64,000 nucleotides of DNA, taken from NCBI GenBank assembly GCA_015978205.1, contig JADWMM010000002.1:1-64000 (forward strand), written 5' to 3'. The notes beneath the pieces were generated by a model. The model worked only from the letters and a program-made list of their open reading frames with translations. It was not told the DNA's origin and ran no database searches. The first letter of the stretch is position 1, and every line of letters starts with the position of its first letter. This DNA comes from Alkaliphilus sp. NP8 (GTDB lineage: Bacteria > Bacillota > Clostridia > Peptostreptococcales > Natronincolaceae). A program made the position numbers and the translations under genes. Of the stretch, positions 49,981 through 59,064 are shown piece after piece.

Positions 49981-50493
49981 TTACCTACCTTTTTTAGTCA
50001 TAAATTTAAATATAATATACGAAAAAATAATATTAGCAGCAGAGGCTATAGTTAAAGGAATAATAAGAGTAGTAAACATTGTAATTCCACTAAAAGGCAA
50101 CCCCATTGCTTTTGCAGCCATAGCAGAAATGAAAGTAACAATAGGCCCATTTAATAATATAGCTATACTACATACAATAATACTATTATATTTCTTACTT
50201 AAAGCTCCAAATATATATACTATTAATCCCATTTGTAGTGCAGTTATTAAATGTAATGGCAAAGTTAAAGGAAAACCACTAGTTATAGCAGTTAATAAAT
50301 GACCTAAACCAGCTACAAACCCACCAGCTGTAGGACCTATAAATAAAGCAGCAAAATAGCCTGGCATAGAATCAAATGCAATTGTTCCTTGTATTTTAAT
50401 CATTGCACCTATTGCAGATAATGCTATTAATAATCCACTTCTTGTTATTACTTTAATATTGTTTATACTTACTTTTTCAGCATCACTCTTCAT
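49981..50493 (-). CDS. cblT: Probable ECF S component for alpha-ribazole
   Basis: A 170-residue membrane protein with about five or six helices. FDSMPGYFAALFIGPTAGGF and GLGHLLTAITSGFPLTLPLH are typical of ECF substrate-binding S components. It precedes cblS by five bases, the same arrangement as CblT/CblS in Listeria, so uptake of alpha-ribazole is the best guess. The energising ECF-A/A'/T module is not in the window. Confidence 0.72.
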   Translation of the reverse strand: MKSDAEKVSINNIKVITRSGLLIALSAIGAMIKIQGTIAFDSMPGYFAALFIGPTAGGFVAGLGHLLTAITSGFPLTLPLHLITALQMGLIVYIFGALSKKYNSIIVCSIAILLNGPIVTFISAMAAKAMGLPFSGITMFTTLIIPLTIASAANIIFSYIIFKFMTKKGR

Positions 50494-50510
50494 ATTTATT
50501 CTCCCCCTTA

Positions 50511-51101
50511 TTAAATATATGATGGAATTAATTTTCTTAAATAACCAAAATCATTTTTATAATCTATCTCTATATACCCTCCTGTAGTGCACTGAAAATG
50601 CCACATTTTTTTTAGATCTAGGTCTAATAAATATGTAACTATAGATTGAATAACACCTGCATGACTAACTATAATACAAGTACCATCTTTATTTTTAATA
50701 GAGTCCATAAATCCTTTAACTCTATTTAACATGTCTTTTAAACATTCTCCTTCGGGTATTTTATAACATTCGTAATCCTTTATCCAGTTATCCCATTCTA
50801 CAGGATATGTTTCTTCTATTTGCTTTGCAGTTTTACCGTCAAACACTCCAAAATTTATTTCTCTTAAATTATCATCAATCACTATTTCTTTTTCTGTAAT
50901 CTTAGCAATTTCTGTTGCAGTTTCCATAGTTCTACCTAGAGGACTTGTATAAATTACATCTACATTATAAGTTTTTAATTCCTCAGCTAATATTTTTATT
51001 TGTAGCTTTCCCTTTTCTGTAAGGTCATAATTAGACCATCCACTATATACTTTTTCAATATTAGCTACTGTTTCCCCATGTCTAACTAAAATAAACTTCA
51101 T
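50511..51101 (-). CDS. cobC: Alpha-ribazole / adenosylcobalamin phosphate phosphatase
   Basis: A histidine phosphatase of about 196 residues. LVRHGETVAN holds the catalytic His, and VSHAGVIQSIV the second His. The start at 51101 has GGGGAGG six bases upstream; the longer frame does not. With CobS it removes the 5' phosphate at the end of cobalamin assembly. The gene sits between cobS and cblT in the B12 operon. Confidence 0.85.
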   Translation of the reverse strand: MKFILVRHGETVANIEKVYSGWSNYDLTEKGKLQIKILAEELKTYNVDVIYTSPLGRTMETATEIAKITEKEIVIDDNLREINFGVFDGKTAKQIEETYPVEWDNWIKDYECYKIPEGECLKDMLNRVKGFMDSIKNKDGTCIIVSHAGVIQSIVTYLLDLDLKKMWHFQCTTGGYIEIDYKNDFGYLRKLIPSYI

Positions 51102-51173
51102 AAATTTCCTCCCCATTCTAAAATACAAATTTGTTTAAAAATGTATGCTTTAATTAAAACTATAAAATACAAA

Positions 51174-51917
51174 TTACATTTTTATTATAAATAAATAGTA
51201 GAAAAACATAAACAAACTTTGAGAAATTTCAACAACTGCACCTATTGTATCACCAGTGGTTCCCCCTAGTTTCTTTTCAATGTTTTTTGTTATTAGAATT
51301 ACAGCAGCTAAAGTAAGGCCTAAAGGAATAATTATAAAAGTAATATCAAATATGAATCCACAAATAAATGTAAATATAATACCTAGAAGTACCTCTTTAA
51401 TTCCACAATTTTTTATAAAAGCAGCTCCCATACCACCTTCTTTTCGGGCATAAGTGCTAATAGAAGCTGAAAGTAAAGCACATATTCTTCCAACTATAGG
51501 AACAAAAATTAAAATTACATTTTCTAAATAGTAAGTTAAAAATAAATTAATAAGTAATAGCCAAAATATAATAATAGCTCCAAAGGTTCCAACTCTACTG
51601 TCCTTCATAATATTTAACATTTCTTCTTTCTTTCGATAACTAAATATACCATCTACAGTATCTGCTAACCCATCAATATGAAGTCCTCCTGTTATAAATA
51701 AATAAATACTCCATACACCTAGTATTAATATAGGTCTATGTATGTAACTTTCTAATAATGTTGGAGCATAGAGAAACAGACCTACTATTAATCCAACAAT
51801 TGGCAGTAATTTTATTCCTTTTATAAAATCTTTTTCATCATATTTATACTTATAAGAGATGGGTATTCTTGTGAAAAATGTAATCATAAGTTTTAAACTC
51901 TTCATATAATACCTCAC
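51174..51917 (-). CDS. cobS: Adenosylcobinamide-GDP ribazoletransferase (cobalamin synthase)
   Basis: An integral membrane enzyme of about 243-247 residues joining AdoCbi-GDP with alpha-ribazole phosphate. The catalytic motif GGLHIDGLADTVDG with FSYRKKEEMLNIMKDSRVG is fully conserved. The GTG at 51917 overlaps the cobU stop by four bases, and an ATG four codons later (51905) has a GAGG site, so either may be used. Confidence 0.94.
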   Translation of the reverse strand: MRYYMKSLKLMITFFTRIPISYKYKYDEKDFIKGIKLLPIVGLIVGLFLYAPTLLESYIHRPILILGVWSIYLFITGGLHIDGLADTVDGIFSYRKKEEMLNIMKDSRVGTFGAIIIFWLLLINLFLTYYLENVILIFVPIVGRICALLSASISTYARKEGGMGAAFIKNCGIKEVLLGIIFTFICGFIFDITFIIIPLGLTLAAVILITKNIEKKLGGTTGDTIGAVVEISQSLFMFFYYLFIIKM

Positions 51918-52474
51918 TTTATTTTCATTTCTATTCCACTTACTGTAAGATAAACTTCATTAGCTTTACTAGCAATATATTGGTTTACTCTACCAGCAAT
52001 ATCTCTAAATATACTTCCCATTTTATATGATGGAACTAGTCCCATTCCCACCTCATTTGTAACTATTATAGCTTTTTTATTTGTAGTAAAAATTATATCT
52101 AATAATTGTTTAACTTCTTTAAATATTTCCTTTTCTAAGTTATTTATTGCTTCTATAGAACAAGTATCAAAATCTAAACTACTATCTAATATTAAATTAG
52201 ATACCATTAATGTCATACAATCTAAAAGTATAATATCACTTTTTTTAAAGTCTTCATAACTTAAAATTGATGTAAAGTCTTTATATTTTTCTATAGTGCT
52301 CCATTTTTTTGGTCTATCTAACTTATGTCTTTTTATACGATCTTTCATTCCTTCATCAAAGGCAATAGCAGTTGCTATATATACTACTTTTCCACCAAGC
52401 TCTACTGCCTTTTGCTCTGCTAAACTACTTTTCCCACTTCTTGCTCCCCCTGTTATTAATATTAAAGAGTTCAT
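51914..52474 (-). CDS. cobU: Adenosylcobinamide kinase / guanylyltransferase
   Basis: A 186-residue bifunctional enzyme that phosphorylates adenosylcobinamide and transfers GMP. The P-loop GGARSGKSS, the guanylylated His region RIKRHKLDRPKKW and VTNEVGMGLVP are present. It is coupled to cobS by a four-base overlap. Confidence 0.95.
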   Translation of the reverse strand: MNSLILITGGARSGKSSLAEQKAVELGGKVVYIATAIAFDEGMKDRIKRHKLDRPKKWSTIEKYKDFTSILSYEDFKKSDIILLDCMTLMVSNLILDSSLDFDTCSIEAINNLEKEIFKEVKQLLDIIFTTNKKAIIVTNEVGMGLVPSYKMGSIFRDIAGRVNQYIASKANEVYLTVSGIEMKIK

Positions 52475-52518
52475 TTATTTACCTTCTTTCTATTTGTTCC
52501 TACAATTAATTTACATTG

Positions 52519-53304
52519 TTAAACAATATTTTGCGGTATGATATAAGAAAAACCATTCTTTTCAGAGTTTAATATTTCTACTTCCACTTCATATACATCT
52601 TCAATATTTTTAGGTGTTAATACATTTTCAGGTTTACCTTGTGCAGCTATCTGACCTTTATCTAAAAGTAATATAGAATCACTATATCGTGCTGCTAAAT
52701 TTATATCATGAAGAGTTGTAATAATAGTTAATCCCTTTTTCTCATTCAACTTTTTGCAAAGGTTAAGTATACTTATTTGAAATTTTACGTCTAAATTAGA
52801 TATAGGCTCGTCTAATATTAAAAGTTCTGGCTCCTGCACCAATGCTCTAGCTATCATAACTCTCTGTCTTTCACCACCACTTATTTCTCTTATATCCTTG
52901 TCTCTCAAATTCCATACTCCTGTATTTTGCATTGCTTCTTCAACTATTTTTATATCTTTTTTCGTTTCACCTTTAAACTTATTTATATATGGAAATCGCC
53001 CCATTAATACTGTATCAAAAACTGAAAATGAAAATCCTATATTATTATATTGATGCACTACTGAAATAACTTTGGCAAAATCTTTCTTATTTAAATTGCT
53101 TATTTCTTTATCATGAAGTAATATAGTACCTTCATTAGGTTTTAAAAGTCCACAAATATTTTTTAGTAATGTTGTTTTTCCAGAACCATTGGGGCCAAGT
53201 ATACTTATAAATTTTCTACTAGAAACATTAAAACTTATATCTTTTAATACAGATATTTTATCATAACTAAATGTTAAGTTTTTTATAGTTAAAATTGATT
53301 TCAT
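52519..53304 (-). CDS. btuD: Corrinoid ABC transporter ATP-binding protein
   Basis: A 261-residue FecCD-type ATPase: Walker A GPNGSGKTTLL, signature ISGGERQRV, Walker B LLILDEP, switch His in TTLHDINLAARY. It follows btuC by 12 bases. Its B12 assignment rests on the operon and riboswitch; by sequence alone it could be an iron-siderophore ATPase. Confidence 0.88.
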   Translation of the reverse strand: MKSILTIKNLTFSYDKISVLKDISFNVSSRKFISILGPNGSGKTTLLKNICGLLKPNEGTILLHDKEISNLNKKDFAKVISVVHQYNNIGFSFSVFDTVLMGRFPYINKFKGETKKDIKIVEEAMQNTGVWNLRDKDIREISGGERQRVMIARALVQEPELLILDEPISNLDVKFQISILNLCKKLNEKKGLTIITTLHDINLAARYSDSILLLDKGQIAAQGKPENVLTPKNIEDVYEVEVEILNSEKNGFSYIIPQNIV

Positions 53305-53316
53305 TTTTATCCCTCA

Positions 53317-54357
53317 TTACATCATAGCTTTACTTTTTGACTTTTTTAATAAATATAAAAAGAAAGGCCCTCCTAAAACTGAAGTAATTACTCCTACAGG
53401 TAATTCCCTTCCCGGAAGAGCAGTTCGTGCTAATGTATCACAAATCAATAAAAAAATACCTCCTCCTATTACAGATGCTGGAAGTAGTATTTTATGATCT
53501 GAACCAAATATTATTCTAAAAAGATGTGGCACTATAATTCCAGCAAAACCTATAACACCACTTACAGAAACTGCCAATGCAGATAAAAGTGAAGCCCCTA
53601 CTAAAATCATTTTTTTTACTAGTTCTACATTCACTCCCATATTTTGTGCATCTTCTTCTCCCATAACAATTGCATTCATTTCTCTAGCTAAAAACGATAA
53701 ACATAAAAGGCCTATTATTGCAGGAATTATAATTACACTAATTTGGTTCCAATTGGCTCCATTAAAACTTCCCATTGTCCACGAAATTATATTAGCTAAA
53801 TCATCTTGATTAAAAATCATCATAATAGAATTTGCTGCAGATAATATAGAACTCATAACAATACCTGAAAGTAAAATAGATGTAGTAGATATCTTATGTC
53901 CAATTCGAGCTAAATTATAAACTATAACTGTAGTTATTAATGCACCAACAAAAGCCATAATAGAAGTGAATCCAAATCCCCATATTCCTTTGTTAAGTCC
54001 AAAAACTATGCTAAGTGTTGCACCAAAAGCCGCTCCAGAAGATACGCCCATAACGAAAGGATCTGCCATTGGATTTTTAAAAATAGCTTGATAAGAAGCT
54101 CCTACAGAAGCTAATATACCTCCTACTATTGTTGTTAATATAATTCTTGGAAGTCTTATATTAAGTACAATAAATATGTTAGAATCCTTAATACCATTTA
54201 AATTAATTTCAAAACTTAAATTTTTAATAAAACTGCCAACAATACTTATTGTTTCTCCTATAGGGATTTTTACTGCGCCTAATGTTATGGCAAATGTCAT
54301 GCAAATTAGTAAAGTTATTATTAAAAGTAAAATTTTCATTATATTTTTTTTAACCAT
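53317..54357 (-). CDS. btuC: Corrinoid ABC transporter permease
   Basis: A 346-residue FecCD/BtuC permease with about ten helices. RLPRIILTTIVGGILASVG, ANPMADPF-type motif NPMADPFVMGVSSGAA, and GVIGFAGIIVPHLFRIIFGS are conserved, the latter touching the ATPase. It stands between btuF and btuD. A strong hairpin lies 50-80 bases before its start. Confidence 0.9.
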   Translation of the reverse strand: MVKKNIMKILLLIITLLICMTFAITLGAVKIPIGETISIVGSFIKNLSFEINLNGIKDSNIFIVLNIRLPRIILTTIVGGILASVGASYQAIFKNPMADPFVMGVSSGAAFGATLSIVFGLNKGIWGFGFTSIMAFVGALITTVIVYNLARIGHKISTTSILLSGIVMSSILSAANSIMMIFNQDDLANIISWTMGSFNGANWNQISVIIIPAIIGLLCLSFLAREMNAIVMGEEDAQNMGVNVELVKKMILVGASLLSALAVSVSGVIGFAGIIVPHLFRIIFGSDHKILLPASVIGGGIFLLICDTLARTALPGRELPVGVITSVLGGPFFLYLLKKSKSKAMM

Positions 54358-54406
54358 TGTATCCCTTACCTTAAAATTGATTTTTTTTATTTCTTTTACT
54401 ATTAAG

Positions 54407-54436
54407 ATTCAGGTAGAGCAGAAACTCTACCTGAAT
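54407..54436 (-). other. Stem-loop between btuF and btuC
   Basis: ATTCAGGTAGAG pairs perfectly with CTCTACCTGAAT (12 bp, loop of six). There is no T-tract on the minus strand, so it is more likely an RNA processing or stability element than a full terminator. It could lower btuCD relative to btuF. Confidence 0.6.
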
Positions 54437-54448
54437 TGAAATTACTTA

Positions 54449-55696
54449 TTAAAAATTTAATAATTTAGCTAAATTTCCATGCAATCCTTTAACTAAAATT
54501 TTAAGTCCTTGATTTATTAATCTTGGTGATGGTCTACTAAATATATCCTTATTAACAGTAATGTATTTTTTATTCTGAATGGCTTGTAAACTTGAATAAT
54601 TAGGATTACTATCCATAGTATTGTACCCATCAGCTGATCCAAAAATAATATCTGGATTATTGTCAATTAATTTTTCTAAAGTATAGCTCCAACCTGTAAT
54701 ATCATTAGCTATATTATTTCCTCCTGCAATTCCAATTACTTCTGCTATAAAAGTATCTTTACCTGCTGTATATTCTCCACCTTGACCTGTACCAACTACA
54801 TAATATACATCTGGTTTATTCTTTATCCTTTTTGTAAACATTTCTACAGTTTCAACTTTTGATTTCATAGCAGAAACTAAAGCTCTTGCTTCATAATTTT
54901 TTCCTACAATAGCTCCTAGTTTTAAAGTGTAGTTATACATTTCATCTAATGTATCCGGTGAATCTTTAGCTACTACATTTATACCTGCTTTTTTAAATTG
55001 ACTTAATACTTCTGGTTTATAATGAGTACCTGCAATAACTAAATCTGGCTCCATTGAAACAATAGTTTCAGCACTAGGGTCTGTCATATTTCCAACAACA
55101 GTAATAGATTTTGCTTCAGTTGGATATGTGCAGTACTGAGTTCTACCTTTAACCATATCTTCTGCTCCTATTGCAAATAGTATTTCCGTTACACTTGGTG
55201 CTAAAGAAACTATAGCTTCGGGAGCCTTATTTACTGTGTATATACTTCCTTGGTTATTAATTTCAATTGGATATTTAATCTCTTGATTTTTATTAACATC
55301 TATAGATTTTGTATTATCATTCCATTTAATTTCATAGCCTAGAGTTTCTAAAATAAAACGTAAAGGTAAATACGCTTCATTATCTTTCATATATGTTTTT
55401 ACATCTAATGTCATAGGAACTTCATTTACTTCAACATTATTTGTATTTAAAGTAAATTTCAAAGTAACTTTTTTATTTTTAATAGTAACTATGTTGTTTT
55501 TAATAGATGTATTTAGACCTATACCTAGATTTTCTAGACTACTACTTTGAATATAAGTTCTTCCATTAAAACTTTCAGATTTAAAGTTCTTGTTATTTCC
55601 ATCTAATAATAAAGAATTATTATTAGCAAAGCTAAAGCTTGTAAATAACATAACTAACACGAAAAAGATTGATGTTAATCTTAAGGTTTTTTTCAT
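54449..55696 (-). CDS. btuF: Corrinoid-binding protein fused to a copper amine oxidase-like stalk domain
   Basis: A 415-residue secreted protein. Residues 1-25 are a signal peptide ending FSFA, with no lipobox Cys. Residues about 30-135 form a Cu_amine_oxidN1-type domain (LPLRFILETLGYEIKWN). From about 150 the periplasmic-binding domain follows (IVSLAPSVTEILFAIGAEDM, GNMTDPSAETIVSMEPDLVI, WSYTLEKLIDNNPDII). In Gram-positives the binding protein is normally a lipoprotein; here retention may depend on the extra domain. It is encoded three bases after cobD in the B12 operon. Confidence 0.87.
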   Translation of the reverse strand: MKKTLRLTSIFFVLVMLFTSFSFANNNSLLLDGNNKNFKSESFNGRTYIQSSSLENLGIGLNTSIKNNIVTIKNKKVTLKFTLNTNNVEVNEVPMTLDVKTYMKDNEAYLPLRFILETLGYEIKWNDNTKSIDVNKNQEIKYPIEINNQGSIYTVNKAPEAIVSLAPSVTEILFAIGAEDMVKGRTQYCTYPTEAKSITVVGNMTDPSAETIVSMEPDLVIAGTHYKPEVLSQFKKAGINVVAKDSPDTLDEMYNYTLKLGAIVGKNYEARALVSAMKSKVETVEMFTKRIKNKPDVYYVVGTGQGGEYTAGKDTFIAEVIGIAGGNNIANDITGWSYTLEKLIDNNPDIIFGSADGYNTMDSNPNYSSLQAIQNKKYITVNKDIFSRPSPRLINQGLKILVKGLHGNLAKLLNF

Positions 55697-55698
55697 AT

Positions 55699-56772
55699 TT
55701 ATTCCTCCCTAAAATTTTCTATTAAACTATGTATTAATTTCTTATTTTCATTTCTACTTCTTACAGCAAAACGTACAAACCTATCGTTTAATCCTTCAAA
55801 ATCTGTACAAGTTCGAATATATATACCTCTATTTAATAAATTCTTTTTTAAATCTTCACTTGTAGTATTTTTAAGCTTACAAAGAAAGAAATTTCCTTCA
55901 CTAGAAAAAACTTTTATATCATTAATCATCGATAATTCCTTTAGTAAAAATTCTTTTTCTGATTTATACCATTCCTTAGTTTGGTTAAAATAATCCTTGT
56001 CTTCAATTAAGGTTTCAACTGCTTTTAAAGCTAAACTATTAATTGTCCATGGTTCTTTTATATAGTTTAGCTTTTGAATAATTTCTGTATTACCAAGTCC
56101 ATAACCTAATCTTAGACCAGGTATTCCATAAGTTTTAGTCATAGACCTTAAAATAAAAATTGGATATTCATCTATAAGATTAATTATGGATGACTTTTCT
56201 GTAAAATCTATAAATGACTCATCTATAAATAAGTAACTATTATTTTCTTTAATAGCTTCTAAAAGGCACTTAAGCTGATGAGGCTCATAAAATACACCTG
56301 TTGGATTATTAGGATTACAAAGCACTACAACTTTAGGATTTATCTTTTTAATACTTTTTAATAGCTCAGTTATGTTTATATAAAAATCATTTTCTTCATA
56401 TGTATAAAAGTGATGTATATTACTTCCTGAAAGTTTAAATGCTCGTTCATATTCTGTAAAAGTTGGCTGTAAAATTAAAGTATTATGTGCTTTTATAGCT
56501 CTAGCGAATAAATAAATAATTTCTGTTGCTCCGTTTCCAAAAATAATTTGTTCAGTCTTCTTATTTAAATGCTTTCCTAAGATTTCTTTAGCTGTCTTAC
56601 CATCTATTTCTGGATAAGCAATTAAATTTGATAGCTCTTTTTCCAGTTTATTTATAAGGTTAGATGGTACACCTAATGGATTAATGTTAACACTAAAGTC
56701 TATTATATTTGTTTCTGCATTGCCAAAATACCCACCATGCTTATTCAAAATTTCACCTCTATTCAATACCAC
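55699..56772 (-). CDS. cobD: L-threonine-O-3-phosphate decarboxylase
   Basis: A PLP enzyme of about 350 residues making (R)-1-amino-2-propanol phosphate, the cobalamin linker. The N-terminus has HGGYFGNAETNIIDFSVNINPLG-type sequence, NPNNPTGVFY binds PLP, and the Schiff-base Lys is in RSMTKTYGIPGLRLGYG. A TTG at 56748 follows AGAGGTG at good spacing and may be the real start, eight codons inside the longest frame. HisC is the nearest alternative, but the operon favours CobD. Confidence 0.88.
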   Translation of the reverse strand: MVLNRGEILNKHGGYFGNAETNIIDFSVNINPLGVPSNLINKLEKELSNLIAYPEIDGKTAKEILGKHLNKKTEQIIFGNGATEIIYLFARAIKAHNTLILQPTFTEYERAFKLSGSNIHHFYTYEENDFYINITELLKSIKKINPKVVVLCNPNNPTGVFYEPHQLKCLLEAIKENNSYLFIDESFIDFTEKSSIINLIDEYPIFILRSMTKTYGIPGLRLGYGLGNTEIIQKLNYIKEPWTINSLALKAVETLIEDKDYFNQTKEWYKSEKEFLLKELSMINDIKVFSSEGNFFLCKLKNTTSEDLKKNLLNRGIYIRTCTDFEGLNDRFVRFAVRSRNENKKLIHSLIENFREE

Positions 56773-56812
56773 ATTATATAAATGTAGCTTTTAAATATTT
56801 TACATTTATTAT

Positions 56813-57772
56813 TTAGATAAAAATATTTGTTAAAATAAATGTTAGTACTAATAAAATTTGAGCACCATACATGATTTTAACAGTATTAATTATATGATTT
56901 GGAGTTAATTTTATAATCCTATCTCCTATTGTAGGCTTATATACTGTATGTCCAAAATATGTATTAGTCCCTCCAAGTTGTATTTTAAGAAGTCCTGCAA
57001 CAGCTGACTCTGGATAAGCACAATTAGGACTTTTATGATTTCTTTTATCTCTTTTTAAGATTTTAAAACCATTTTGAACATCATAACCTAACAGTCCACC
57101 TGCAAATACCATAAAAATACTCCCTATACGTGCAGGAATATAATTTACAATATCATCTAATTTGGCAGATGCATAGCCTATATCTTTGTAAGGCTGCTGT
57201 ACATATCCAACCATTGAGTCTAAAGTATTAATTACTTTATATCCTAATGCAAACTGTACTGGTAATCCAAAGTAAAATCCTACAGCCATGTAAAACACTG
57301 GAGCTAAAACTCCATCAACTGTATTCTCTGCTATGGTTTCAACAACTGCTCTAATTATCTCATTAAGATTTAATTCTGTTGTATCTCTTCCCACTAAGTA
57401 TGAAAGCTTTTTTCTGCTTAATTCTAAGTCCTCTTTGCAAATTGAATTATGTACCTTCCTGGCCTCTACATCTAAACATTTAGATGCTACAGATGTATAA
57501 AGTAAGTATACTGTAATTATTATTTTAAGTGTAGGGTGAATAATATATGCTATTTTAAGTATTAGAGTAGTTATAATTAAAACAGTGGTTAAAGATAATA
57601 AAACTAATATAAATCCTCCTACTTTTAAGTTTACTTTACTTTTTCGTATAATCTTTTCATATTTACTTATACTTAATCCTATCCATCGAATAGGATGTGG
57701 CCAATTAGGCGGATCCCCTAGTATAAAATCTAAAGTTATTACAATTATTAATAGAATGTTATTTGATATCAT
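56813..57772 (-). CDS. cbiB: Adenosylcobinamide-phosphate synthase
   Basis: A 319-residue membrane enzyme that joins the aminopropanol arm to adenosylcobyric acid. [19 protein letters not shown] is the diagnostic N-terminus, with [20 protein letters not shown] and [14 protein letters not shown] in the middle and [19 protein letters not shown] near the C-terminus. Its start overlaps cbiP by 14 bases. Confidence 0.95.
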   Translation of the reverse strand: MISNNILLIIVITLDFILGDPPNWPHPIRWIGLSISKYEKIIRKSKVNLKVGGFILVLLSLTTVLIITTLILKIAYIIHPTLKIIITVYLLYTSVASKCLDVEARKVHNSICKEDLELSRKKLSYLVGRDTTELNLNEIIRAVVETIAENTVDGVLAPVFYMAVGFYFGLPVQFALGYKVINTLDSMVGYVQQPYKDIGYASAKLDDIVNYIPARIGSIFMVFAGGLLGYDVQNGFKILKRDKRNHKSPNCAYPESAVAGLLKIQLGGTNTYFGHTVYKPTIGDRIIKLTPNHIINTVKIMYGAQILLVLTFILTNIFI

Positions 57773-58637
57773 TAATTCCCATAATCCTTTTTATATGTTG
57801 TATATCTACATTTTCTCTAACTATTTTAGCTAACTTTTCATACTCTGTTTCTTTTATCTTTTTATACTCGTTTACAGTTGATTTTTCCTTAATTTCTTTT
57901 CTTCTAGGAGCTGCTACTGTATCTACTAAACTATCTTCATCTTCTATATTTATCTCAAAATATGGAATTACACCTAAGCAAGGCTTATCAACTAAATCTT
58001 CTAACATCTTTATACCTGGCTTTAAAATCTCAATATCCCCTCTAAATTTATTAATTATAAAACCTTTTATTCTACTTCTTTCTTCTTCATTAAGTAACAT
58101 AATAGTTCCATAGATCGAAGCAAAAATTCCTCCTCTATCAATATCTCCTATAAGAATAACAGGAGCATCTACTAAATTTGCCACTCCCATATTAACAATA
58201 TCATTTTTATTTAAGTTTATTTCCGCTGGACTTCCTGCTCCTTCAATAACTATAATGTCACAATTATCACTTAAGATATTGTAAGCATCTTTTACTATAT
58301 TTTTTAATTCTTCTTTTTTATCCTGATAAATATTAGCTGGCATATTCTCAGTTAGATTTCCATTTATTATAACTTGACTCTTACTATCACTAGTAGGCTT
58401 TAATAAAATAGGATTCATTTCCACCCTAGCATTTATTCCTGCTGCCTCCGCCTGAATCACTTGAGATCCAGCTATTTCATTGCCATCTTCAAGAATTATA
58501 GAATTCGATGTCATATTTTGAGACTTAAAAGGTGATACAGAAAAACCATCCTGTTTAAAAATCCTACACATAGCTGCAGTTAGTATAGTTTTACCTACTG
58601 AAGACGACGTTCCTTGAAACATAATATTATTTGTCAT
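57759..58637 (-). CDS. cbiP: Cobyric acid synthase lacking its glutaminase domain
   Basis: CbiP amidates four corrin side chains using ATP and glutamine. The N-terminal synthetase is complete: [55 protein letters not shown] and [15 protein letters not shown]. Normal CbiP is about 490-500 residues with a C-terminal triad glutaminase. Here, after [18 protein letters not shown] (about residue 238), a short linker leads straight into [20 protein letters not shown], which corresponds to the usual last helix. Roughly 200 residues are missing in frame and no glutaminase lies elsewhere in the operon. The frame is open and the ribosome site strong, so it may act with free ammonia, or be failing. Confidence 0.88.
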   Translation of the reverse strand: MTNNIMFQGTSSSVGKTILTAAMCRIFKQDGFSVSPFKSQNMTSNSIILEDGNEIAGSQVIQAEAAGINARVEMNPILLKPTSDSKSQVIINGNLTENMPANIYQDKKEELKNIVKDAYNILSDNCDIIVIEGAGSPAEINLNKNDIVNMGVANLVDAPVILIGDIDRGGIFASIYGTIMLLNEEERSRIKGFIINKFRGDIEILKPGIKMLEDLVDKPCLGVIPYFEINIEDEDSLVDTVAAPRRKEIKEKSTVNEYKKIKETEYEKLAKIVRENVDIQHIKRIMGINDIK

Positions 58638-58724
58638 TTTATTCCTCCTTTCTATTTTTATTAATTGTTTACTCCTTCGGGATTTTTTATAGATTAGAAA
58701 ACTAATAATTTTACCTTTTTAAGC

Positions 58725-58751
58725 AATAAAAAAACACATAGAGGGTCTATG
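58725..58751 (-). terminator. Riboswitch expression-platform terminator
   Basis: CATAGA/TCTATG stem (58737-58751) followed on the minus strand by GTGTTTTTTATT. It lies between aptamer and cbiP, so B12 binding probably promotes termination. Confidence 0.75.
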
Positions 58752-58799
58752 CGCTAGGTTCATCAAAAAATATAATCAGATTAGATTATTTATGACGAA

Positions 58800-58995
58800 T
58801 CTTACATACTTCCCTCCGAAGCAACGATTCTTACTTTCCAAGGCAGGTCTCCTGACTTACAGATTTTCTTACTCTCTTTCCTTCCCAGTTTCCCAGTGGT
58901 TACAAAGATTTCATACCTGCTCACAGTAGCGGGGGCTGCAGAGGATTTTAACCTCTTTCCCTTTTAACTTTAAAAATAAAGCACCTTGAAGTTTT
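58800..58995 (-). promoter_or_regulatory. Cobalamin riboswitch
   Basis: The minus strand carries the B12-box core GCAGCCCCCGCTACTGTGA (58921-58939), then CCACTGGGAAACTGGGAAGG and GTCAGGAGACCTGCC in the conserved order. An AAGGTGCTTT element opens the aptamer. It controls the whole cbiP-to-cblS operon. Confidence 0.96.
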
Positions 58996-59024
58996 GTTTT
59001 TATTTAATTTTAAGTTACAACTTT

Positions 59025-59054
59025 ATTATAATTTAGTTAAGTTATATATGTCAA
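59025..59054 (-). promoter_or_regulatory. Promoter of the cobalamin operon
   Basis: Minus-strand TTGACA (59049-59054), an 18-base spacer and TATAAT (59025-59030), giving a start near 59018, just before the aptamer. The -35 box lies 11 bases beyond the tupC stop. Confidence 0.75.
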
Positions 59055-59064
59055 TATTGTTAAA

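Larger units (their letters stand above)
58638..59064. other. Leader region of the cobalamin operon
   Basis: It holds the promoter (59025-59054), riboswitch aptamer (58800-58995) and terminator (58725-58751). No gene is seen. Confidence 0.8.

Noticed and set aside
57763-58113. 116-codon plus-strand frame opposite cbiP, as a possible home for the missing glutaminase
   Set aside because: It is antisense and shows none of the glutaminase motifs.
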